From JACJXF01 sp964349045 (GTDB lineage: Bacteria; Bacteroidota; Bacteroidia; Bacteroidales; GCA-2748055): a DNA stretch of 6,245 nucleotides. Numbering within the stretch: position 1 is the stretch's first letter; every line of letters begins with the position of its first letter. A model generated the notes under the pieces. The model was not told the origin of the DNA. It did not search any database and was given only the letters and a program-made list of their open reading frames with translations. A program made the translations under genes and the position numbers. The stretch is from contig CAYGFI010000230.1 in NCBI GenBank assembly GCA_964349045.1, forward strand, positions 1 to 6,245, in the 5' to 3' direction. Positions 1 through 4,810 of the stretch are shown piece after piece.

Positions 1-3
1 TCC

Positions 4-185
4 GACTCCCAACTCCCTACTTCCGACTTCCGACTTCCGACTCCCAACTCCCTACTTCCGACTTCCGACTCCCAACTCCCGACTCCCGACTCCCTACTTC
101 CGTCTTCCGACTCCCTACTCCCGACTTCCGACTCCCTACTCCCGTCTTCCGTCTTCCGACTCCCTACTCCCAACTCCCTCCTTCC
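4..185. repeat. Array of 26 phased heptamers, consensus NWCTYCC
   Basis: Starting at base 4 the sequence divides into 26 consecutive 7-base units with no insertion or deletion. Positions 3, 4, 6 and 7 (C, T, C, C) are invariant in all units, and only positions 1, 2 and 5 vary. By eye the units are GACTCCC (8), GACTTCC (4), AACTCCC (4), TACTTCC (3), TACTCCC (3), GTCTTCC (3) and a final TCCTTCC (1). They group into higher-order blocks, for example the same four units in the same order at 4-31 and 39-66. The array lies downstream of the minus-strand cytochrome operon and may continue beyond the left edge. From memory, similar G-rich degenerate repeats are frequent between genes in Bacteroidota. 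Their function is unknown to me. Confidence 0.95.
71..94 (-). other. Potential G-quadruplex in the heptamer array
   Basis: The minus strand carries four GGG tracts (complement of 71-73, 78-80, 85-87 and 92-94) separated by 4-base loops. This fits the usual G3 N1-7 pattern. Other GGG tracts in the array (for example opposite 162-164, 169-171 and 176-178) are also 4 bases apart. The G-rich strand is the sense strand of the cytochrome operon, so a read-through transcript would contain these G tracts. Folding is inferred. Confidence 0.45.
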
Positions 186-238
186 CACCAAATAACTTCC
201 ACAAACTCCACTTTTAACTTAATACTTTTGTCTTATTG

Positions 239-856
239 TCAATGTAACTTCTGCCAACCCGTAACAATACTTTTAAAATTACTCAATGGATTTTTCCCCA
301 TAGTACTTACATATAAATGAATTATTAAGAACAGGGTAACCAGAAAAGCCATCAGGATATGTAATTGCGCGGTAAGGAAGATTCCGCTTATTCCAAGCAC
401 CTTTTTCAGGATGAATTCCGGAAACAACAGAGCCCAACCTGTTATAAATAACAAAGGCAGAGCAACATATAAAGCGATAATGTAAGAGAATTGCTGTAAT
501 GGGTTGAACTTGTTATTCCTGGTTATCGGGAAAGGAGTTTCTTCATTTACAAAATATCCATAAGCATAGTACCTAAACTGTATCCACAATCGAAGTCCCA
601 GACCTTTAAAATGAAGCCTGTAGTATTTCCCGTTTTCAGAAAAAATATTTCCCAGGAAAAAAATGAAATAGGAAATAGTTAAAGATACACCGGCAAAATT
701 ATGTAATGAAACAGCCGGCCGGAAACTGATTAATGAAAAGTCAGGATTGGAATATTGTAAACTAAATCCTGAGAATATCAAAAGAAGACAAAGGATTGCA
801 TTTAGTACGTGCCAGATTCGGATCCATGCAGGATAGAAATATACTTGCTCGCTCAT
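239..856 (-). CDS. Cytochrome b561-type membrane subunit (quinol-linked electron carrier)
   Basis: A 205-residue integral membrane protein with four hydrophobic segments at about residues 13-33, 48-70, 122-146 and 160-183. Histidines sit where the cytochrome b561 / Ni-hydrogenase cytochrome b family places haem b ligands: H16 in helix 1, H52 in helix 2, and H166 and H180, 14 apart, in helix 4. Members of this family pass electrons between the quinone pool and periplasmic partners such as hydrogenases, thiosulfate reductases or multihaem cytochromes. The ATG lies 4 bp after the stop of the seven-haem cytochrome gene, which implies translational coupling and a shared complex. It is the last gene of the apparent operon. 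The upstream sequence is A-rich without a Shine-Dalgarno site. The family call is firm. The substrate is unknown, so I give no gene symbol. Confidence 0.88.
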   Translation of the reverse strand: MSEQVYFYPAWIRIWHVLNAILCLLLIFSGFSLQYSNPDFSLISFRPAVSLHNFAGVSLTISYFIFFLGNIFSENGKYYRLHFKGLGLRLWIQFRYYAYGYFVNEETPFPITRNNKFNPLQQFSYIIALYVALPLLFITGWALLFPEFILKKVLGISGIFLTAQLHILMAFLVTLFLIIHLYVSTMGKNPLSNFKSIVTGWQKLH

Positions 857-860
857 TGAT

Positions 861-1865
861 TTATTTTTTCGATTTTTTAATTCTGAAAGCTGTATGAATT
901 ATTACAGCCGTTAGAGTCATAAGAATTATTAAAATACCAATAAAATTCATAAACCGGCTGTGGTTTGCACCAATAACATATGAATTGTTATTGATTATTG
1001 TTGCATTAACAAAGCCATATGATTTTCTGCTTTCGATGGTTCTGAATTTATAGAGTGTCCCCATCAGAATTGAATTGGCTGAGTGACATTTAACACAATC
1101 AGAGATGGCGCTGTCTTTTGGCAGGATATTATGCGAAATTAAAATATCATCGTTTTGGGCCGAATGGCATTCAATGCATCTGACAGATTTGAAGTGCAAA
1201 GCCTGATTTGGAAGCCAGTCGTGCTTCCGGATGACACCCGTCAACTCACGATCGGAAAGAAGTTGAAAGTTATCCAGATTTCCATGGCAATTCAGACACA
1301 TCTGATTTGAACTAACTACAAAATTTGTTGTCAGAGAATCTCTACGCGCCAGGGGAATGTACGAATGAGGATTATGACATTTCCAGCAAGTAAATTCGTG
1401 GCTTTCAATATTTGAATGAACACTTTTTATATAATCGGTTTCTATTCCCTCAAAGTGATACTGTGCAGTATTTTCATTCCCGCCATGACAATCAATGCAT
1501 GCTAATTTAGCTTCGAATCTTAGAGCTATAGGATGAGGAAATGTATAATATTCCGTTGAATGGCAATCGGTACAGCCAAAATTGCGATGAACTGCATTAT
1601 AATAATTCTCTTTTGAAATAGTGTAATTATCACACATTGCCTGCCGTATGGTTTGCCCTGAAGTGGTGTCGGACAGAACATAATATTTTGAGGCATGACA
1701 TTTAAGACAGGTTTCGTTATCTTCAAAAGAAGGTGAATCCTCCGGAAGATATTGCTGGGTTTGAGCAGAGATATTATCCCTTTTCGGGCTGGCAGCTATA
1801 GAGGGAACAGATATCAGGATTATTGATACCAGGGCGTAATAAGCCCAGCAATTTTTATTTGGCAT
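861..1865 (-). CDS. Seven-haem c-type cytochrome, membrane anchored
   Basis: 334 residues with seven CxxCH haem c motifs starting at C53, C98, C123, C160, C190, C230 and C257. Residues 7-25 form a signal peptide-like hydrophobic stretch with a possible cleavage after A25. Residues 303-327 form a C-terminal transmembrane helix followed by a basic tail (RIKKSKK), so the haem domain should face the periplasm. H93, H150 and H224 lie 5-10 residues before the next CxxCH, in VH or LH contexts that in multihaem cytochromes often give distal haem ligands. The protein resembles NapC/NrfH-linked and octahaem-type cytochromes only in general form, and no catalytic signature is visible. The tight spacing with the cytochrome b gene suggests the two exchange electrons at the inner membrane. 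It could be an electron relay or the catalytic subunit of a periplasmic oxidoreductase. Confidence 0.9.
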   Translation of the reverse strand: MPNKNCWAYYALVSIILISVPSIAASPKRDNISAQTQQYLPEDSPSFEDNETCLKCHASKYYVLSDTTSGQTIRQAMCDNYTISKENYYNAVHRNFGCTDCHSTEYYTFPHPIALRFEAKLACIDCHGGNENTAQYHFEGIETDYIKSVHSNIESHEFTCWKCHNPHSYIPLARRDSLTTNFVVSSNQMCLNCHGNLDNFQLLSDRELTGVIRKHDWLPNQALHFKSVRCIECHSAQNDDILISHNILPKDSAISDCVKCHSANSILMGTLYKFRTIESRKSYGFVNATIINNNSYVIGANHSRFMNFIGILIILMTLTAVIIHTAFRIKKSKK

Positions 1866-1899
1866 ATAAAGACAATTTAATTAACGACTGCACCGGTTT

Positions 1900-2739
1900 T
1901 TAAAAACGAACTGTGATATTAAATCCTACAAGAAATTCTCCTGAAGCAAAGTCGTTAGTGTTGTACAACAGGTTTCTTTGATTAATAATTGACGAGTAAT
2001 TAGCTACAAAAACCTGGAAAGCATGTGTACCTGTTGCAATCTCATATCCAAGAGAAAGATTTGGTTTTGGCTGTGCAGGTATTTCCTGCTGAGTAAGCAA
2101 CTGATCGTATTCAAAAATAAGAGAATTATAACCAATGATTTTTGCTCTTCCTCCTGCATGAATCGAAAAATTTGCGTTTTTCAATCCCTCTTCAACGGCA
2201 TTATAATAGAAAAAGCCAGGAGCAAGCTGGAATGAGAATTTTTCGCTTAGTTTATGGGAAATGATTAGTTGTGTGAAATAAGAAAAACGATGAATATCTC
2301 TGTAGGTTTCAGCTGGTCCGAACGCGTCATTGGCCCTGGCATCTAAAACAACATTTCCATAATAACTAAGTGATACGGGCATTTTTCCAGACTCAGTCTG
2401 TTGAAGAACTGCATATTTCCATTGGACTTCCTGGAGTTTATAGTCTTTAGTAGATCCAACTCCTATCATTAATTTATCAGTAATTCCATAATTTAAACCA
2501 AGCCGGATATTTGAGGAAGCATAGATCCCGAAAACATCAGTGATGCCATTTTTTATAGTACCGAAGCGGTGATGAATTTCGAATTCCAAACCCCCTTTAT
2601 ATGGACTAACAACTGTTTGGTTATCAATCAGAATAGAGGCTACAAATGGAGCATCCACAGGTGCATCAGTTTCCTGTTCCTGAGAAAATACATTAAAAAC
2701 CGGGAAAATAAGCAGTAATATTAAGAGTAAGTTCTTCAT
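1900..2739 (-). CDS. Outer-membrane beta-barrel protein, DUF5777-like
   Basis: 279 residues. A signal peptide (MKNLLLILLL onward) probably ends near residue 19, before QEQE. The mature protein alternates polar and apolar residues as in beta strands, is rich in Gly, Tyr and Phe, and ends in Phe (ITVRF), the usual outer-membrane barrel C-terminus. A well-kept block at about residues 28-95 (APFVASILIDNQTV, HHRFGTIKNG, SNIRLGLNYGITDKL) matches my memory of the DUF5777 family, which is found mainly in Bacteroidota. No biochemical function is established for that family as far as I know. It lies 34 bp before the seven-haem cytochrome gene and 31 bp after the haem lipoprotein gene. That position would fit a pore or scaffold holding a cytochrome in the outer membrane. 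The barrel call is firm, the family name is likely, and the role is inferred. Confidence 0.85.
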   Translation of the reverse strand: MKNLLLILLLIFPVFNVFSQEQETDAPVDAPFVASILIDNQTVVSPYKGGLEFEIHHRFGTIKNGITDVFGIYASSNIRLGLNYGITDKLMIGVGSTKDYKLQEVQWKYAVLQQTESGKMPVSLSYYGNVVLDARANDAFGPAETYRDIHRFSYFTQLIISHKLSEKFSFQLAPGFFYYNAVEEGLKNANFSIHAGGRAKIIGYNSLIFEYDQLLTQQEIPAQPKPNLSLGYEIATGTHAFQVFVANYSSIINQRNLLYNTNDFASGEFLVGFNITVRF

Positions 2740-2770
2740 GACTATAATTTTAAAGATTATATTAATTTAA

Positions 2771-3154
2771 TTAGTTGTCTTTTGCGCCTTGTGTAATCCA
2801 ATATAAAATATACTGATGTTCCCAATCAAGCAATGTTATTCCGGAATGTGGGTTAAGGAACTTCTTATATAATTTAGATGATTCAGGAGGGGTTCCTGTA
2901 ACATACCCTCCGTTTTTAAGCGAAGTATAGGCATTTTCTGGCCGCAAATCAGGAGAAAGTTTCCCATTGTGGCAGTTGGTACAACTATACCTCGAAAAAA
3001 TCGGAAGAATATCCGCCTGGAAGTATCTCGTTTCATCAGGATTGATTTCAGTTGATTCGATAACAAATTTCTCACATCCTGCCAGAGATAGTGCCGCCAG
3101 GACAAGGGCAACTGCCACTGTCTTTTTAAATTGAATATATCCTTTCATCTGCAT
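2771..3154 (-). CDS. Mono-haem c-type cytochrome lipoprotein
   Basis: 127 residues. The N-terminus is a lipoprotein signal with lipobox LAGC (C27 lipidated), and the next residues are E28 and K29. One haem c motif, CTNCH (C58, C61, H62), sits in a segment (FQADILPIFSRYSCTNCH) that resembles the small cytochrome domains found in planctomycetes and Bacteroidota. SSKLYKKF at about residues 92-99 also fits that group. There is no Met after the haem motif, so the distal ligand is probably His (H103 or H113) or absent. Translation could begin at M1 or at M3 (ATG at 3148-3146), with little effect on the product. It is the first gene of the operon, facing the divergent Crp/Fnr gene. It is probably attached to the outer membrane, next to the following beta-barrel. 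Confidence 0.85.
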   Translation of the reverse strand: MQMKGYIQFKKTVAVALVLAALSLAGCEKFVIESTEINPDETRYFQADILPIFSRYSCTNCHNGKLSPDLRPENAYTSLKNGGYVTGTPPESSKLYKKFLNPHSGITLLDWEHQYILYWITQGAKDN

Positions 3155-3289
3155 CTAATTAATTTATTAAGGTCAAATGGATAATTTATATCCTGTATTT
3201 ATATTTTTCCCAATGTTAAAGAAATCACTGAAAAACCATTACAGCGCATTCCAATGTAACTATCTAACAAGTATCCTTATTGAGTTATA

Positions 3290-3305
3290 AACTTTTGTCA
3301 AAGTT
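3290..3305. promoter_or_regulatory. Candidate Crp/Fnr-type operator, AACTTT-N4-AAAGTT
   Basis: A perfect 6-bp inverted repeat with a 4-bp spacer (TGTC). The half-site and spacer geometry is close to that of FNR boxes (TTGAT-N4-ATCAA), though the bases differ. It lies between the electron-transfer operon and a divergent Crp/Fnr gene, which makes it a candidate binding site. Binding is inferred only. Confidence 0.35.
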
Positions 3306-3306
3306 A
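3299..3306 (-). promoter_or_regulatory. Candidate -7 promoter element of the cytochrome operon
   Basis: The minus strand reads TAACTTTG, an exact match to the Bacteroidota -7 consensus TAnnTTTG. It would give a leader of roughly 140 nt before the lipoprotein ATG. I find no TTTG at the expected 19-21 bp upstream, so support is partial. It overlaps the dyad at 3290-3305. A weaker alternative nearer the gene is TACATTGG (complement of 3251-3258). Confidence 0.25.
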
Positions 3307-3392
3307 AGTTTTAATACGTCTTTGCTTCTGCAATATTAATCAAAATATACTTTCTCTTTAGTCGATACATAACAAGAAATAAATCGATAACC

Positions 3393-3410
3393 ATCATAAA
3401 TATAAATGAT
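3393..3410. repeat. Inverted repeat ATCAT-N8-ATGAT
   Basis: A 5-bp perfect inverted repeat in an 18-bp AT-rich stretch, about 90 bp before the preferred start of the Crp/Fnr gene. It could be an operator, but an arm this short in AT-rich DNA is readily found by chance. Confidence 0.2.
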
Positions 3411-3498
3411 ATTTGGCGATAAAAAAAAATACATATTTCTATAAATCGTGTATATTTACCAAATTATCAAACCTGAACAGGTACAAACGAAATATAAA

Positions 3499-4203
3499 AT
3501 GACAATTTACAAAAAGTCAGTTTACTGCAGAAACTGCGATGAATGTAACCATAAATCACCCTTATTTCAATTATTAAATTCTGAAGAGACAAAAATACTT
3601 AATGAAGATCGCTTTGAAGTTCAATTCAAAACCGGGGAAAATATTGTAAAACAAGGAACTAATCTTACTCACCTGATAAATCTTACATCCGGATATGCTA
3701 AGCTATATATTGAAGGCATTAATGACCGGAATCTGCTGTTAAACCTTATCGGGCCTCACTCTATTCTCGGAGGTCCCGGAGTTTTTACCGACCAGCGCCA
3801 TCATTTCTCAGTTACAGCTCTCGAGCCAACAAGTGTTTGCTTCATTAGCCTTGGAAATTTTAAACGGATTATCAACATGAATGCACAATTTACCACAAAA
3901 TTCCTTGAACATCTGAATTTAAAACAGGCTATGTTGTATGATAAATTAATAAGTCTTACTCAAAAACAGATGCATGGTAAAATTGCTGATTCACTGATTT
4001 ACCTTTCTGAAAAGATTTATAAAAACCAGGAATTTAATTTAACTATAAGCCGGCAGGACCTCGCGGATATGACAGCCATGTCGAAAGACAGCGCTATACG
4101 TATTTTGAAAGAGTTCGAAAAAGACGGAATAATCCTTATAAATGGAAGAACAATTTCTATCCCTAGCATGGATGCATTAAAGGCAATATCAGCAAAAGGG
4201 TAA
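3499..4203 (+). CDS. Crp/Fnr family transcriptional regulator with FNR-like cysteines
   Basis: I take the ATG at 3499, giving 234 residues. The frame is open to a GTG at 3448, which would add 17 residues, but that extension overlaps a possible promoter and lies before the conserved part. Residues 1-25 carry C10, C13 and C16. A cyclic nucleotide-binding-type beta-roll covers about 35-120, a dimer helix about 125-155 (ending before SLTQKQMHG), and a winged helix-turn-helix about 180-222, with recognition helix MSKDSAIRILKEF. C114 in the context TSVCFI aligns with the fourth cluster cysteine of E. coli FNR (SMVCEI). Four Cys could thus bind an oxygen-sensitive Fe-S cluster, although the first three are spaced C-x2-C-x2-C rather than C-x2-C-x5-C. 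Being divergent from the cytochrome operon, it probably regulates it. The family is certain. The sensing mode is inferred. Confidence 0.92.
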   Translation: MTIYKKSVYCRNCDECNHKSPLFQLLNSEETKILNEDRFEVQFKTGENIVKQGTNLTHLINLTSGYAKLYIEGINDRNLLLNLIGPHSILGGPGVFTDQRHHFSVTALEPTSVCFISLGNFKRIINMNAQFTTKFLEHLNLKQAMLYDKLISLTQKQMHGKIADSLIYLSEKIYKNQEFNLTISRQDLADMTAMSKDSAIRILKEFEKDGIILINGRTISIPSMDALKAISAKG

Positions 4204-4357
4204 TCATATGCTCTAATAATATTAAGCTTACGGACTTCGAGTTTGATTAGTGATGACCTCTGTTAAAATGCACGTGTTTCTCCAAAACAAAATAAATTTT
4301 TCTACTGTTTAAAACTTTTGGATTTTCTATAATGATTTTTCAATTATTTTGACATTA

Positions 4358-4388
4358 AGGGTGGTTGGGCGGGGGATGGCCTAACCCC
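4358..4388. repeat. G-rich island with GGGG/CCCC hairpin
   Basis: G tracts at 4359-4361, 4367-4369 and 4371-4375 stand out in AT-rich DNA. GGGG at 4372-4375 can pair with CCCC at 4385-4388 around a 9-base loop that contains GGCC. No T tract follows, so it does not look like a standard terminator for the regulator gene. Its function is unknown. Confidence 0.35.
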
Positions 4389-4489
4389 TGATTAGTTATA
4401 ATAACTTGATTGTTACATAATGTTAAAATTCGCTTTTAAGGAATAATGGTCTTCGTAATTACAATGAAAAGTATTTCTTAACAATTCAG

Positions 4490-4509
4490 CAAAAAGGATC
4501 AAAAAGGAT
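4490..4509 (+). repeat. Tandem duplication of CAAAAAGGAT
   Basis: Two identical adjacent 10-bp copies, 4490-4499 and 4500-4509. It may be replication slippage or a pair of binding sites. Nothing nearby distinguishes these. Confidence 0.6.
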
Positions 4510-4629
4510 AGCTGCAATTTACTCACTCTTCATTTCTATTTAATTGAGTTCCTCCCCTTAGTAGAAAACTGTGGAATTGCTACGCTGCACCCACTGATTA
4601 TAAAGTTCCTTTTTTTGAAAAGAAAAATT

Positions 4630-4689
4630 GCCACAGATTATCTGGTTCAATTATGAGAACAAACAATCTGTGAATTTGTGGCGTTTTTT
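4630..4689. terminator. Long inverted repeat with T tract; possible bidirectional terminator or dispersed palindrome
   Basis: GCCACAGATT (4630-4639) pairs with AATTTGTGGC (4673-4682) over 10 bp, with one G-U pair, and six T follow (4684-4689). The inner part CACAGATT also pairs perfectly with AATCTGTG (4665-4672), so the left arm has two alternative partners. A small inner stem GTTC/GAAC lies at 4645-4648 and 4657-4660. The A-rich flank at 4617-4627 would give a U-rich tail on the other strand, allowing termination both ways. The loop is longer than in a standard terminator. From memory, palindromes based on CCACAGATT are dispersed in many environmental genomes, so it may be a repeat element rather than a dedicated terminator. 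Confidence 0.45.
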
Positions 4690-4782
4690 ACAACTGCTTT
4701 TGATTACTGAATCATTAAAATAATTTATTTCTACACATTTATGAAAAAAAAATGAATTCAGACAATGATATTTTAAAACCTG

Positions 4783-4810
4783 ACGCATTAAGGTTAAAAA
4801 AGTTATGCGT
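4783..4810 (+). promoter_or_regulatory. Inverted repeat covering the recombinase start codon
   Basis: ACGCAT (4783-4788) is the exact reverse complement of ATGCGT (4805-4810), whose first three bases are the start codon. With one bulged T the stem extends by AA/TT. A weak Shine-Dalgarno-like AAGG (4790-4793) lies in the loop, 11 bases before the ATG. In the transcript the hairpin could limit translation, or in DNA it could be an autoregulatory site. Both are inferences from a short arm. Confidence 0.3.

Larger units (their letters stand above)
3155..3498. promoter_or_regulatory. Divergent intergenic region between cytochrome operon and Crp/Fnr gene
   Basis: About 340 bp of strongly AT-rich DNA between two divergent units, so it should hold both promoters. 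It contains a 6-4-6 dyad (3290-3305), a minus-strand Bacteroidota-like -7 element overlapping it (3299-3306) and a looser dyad (3393-3410). On the plus strand, TATATTTA at 3451-3458 matches the -7 consensus TAnnTTTG except for its last base and lies 40 bp before the preferred ATG of the regulator gene. No matching -33 element is clear for either direction. No RNA gene was recognised. Confidence 0.55.
4204..4804. other. 600-bp gene-free spacer with several structured elements
   Basis: No coding frame that I can support occurs between the regulator and the recombinase on either strand. The stretch is AT-rich except for a G-rich island at 4358-4388. It holds a tandem 10-bp duplication (4490-4509), a long hairpin with a T tract (4630-4689) and a short inverted repeat across the recombinase start (4783-4810). 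No tRNA or other known RNA was recognised. No clear TAnnTTTG promoter was seen before the recombinase; TGCTTTTG at 4695-4702 is one mismatch away but has no correctly spaced TTTG. Confidence 0.6.

Noticed and set aside
4..185. Heptamer array considered as a CRISPR array
   Set aside because: There are no long repeats with unique spacers of constant length. The structure is a simple 7-bp tandem repeat.
223..230. TACTTTTG on the plus strand, an exact match to TAnnTTTG
   Set aside because: It has no -33 TTTG at the right distance and would drive transcription into the 3' end of a convergent gene. It is probably chance.
239..856. Naming the cytochrome b subunit as thiosulfate reductase or hydrogenase subunit
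   Set aside because: The b561 fold is shared by many enzymes, and no molybdopterin or hydrogenase gene is present in the window.
1620..1640. Lone Cys78 in CDNYT of the multihaem cytochrome, considered as an eroded eighth haem site
   Set aside because: More than one change would be needed to restore CxxCH, and the surrounding spacing fits a normal loop between haems 1 and 2.
1526..1726. Open frame on the minus strand inside the seven-haem cytochrome gene
   Set aside because: It overlaps a gene with seven haem motifs in another frame and has no recognisable domain. It is a shadow frame.
2023..2235. Plus-strand open frame opposite the beta-barrel gene
   Set aside because: It is antisense to a well-supported gene and its Cys-rich product has no family character.
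2836..3111. Second minus-strand open frame inside the haem lipoprotein gene
   Set aside because: The overlapping frame has the lipobox and CxxCH motif. This one has neither a signal nor a domain.
4379..4385. GCCTAAC, a perfect match to the R'' box (RYYYAAC) of integron attC sites, near a recombinase gene
   Set aside because: No GTTRRRY partner box lies within the usual attC length downstream, and the recombinase shows no clear integron-specific insert. A 7-bp degenerate match is expected by chance.
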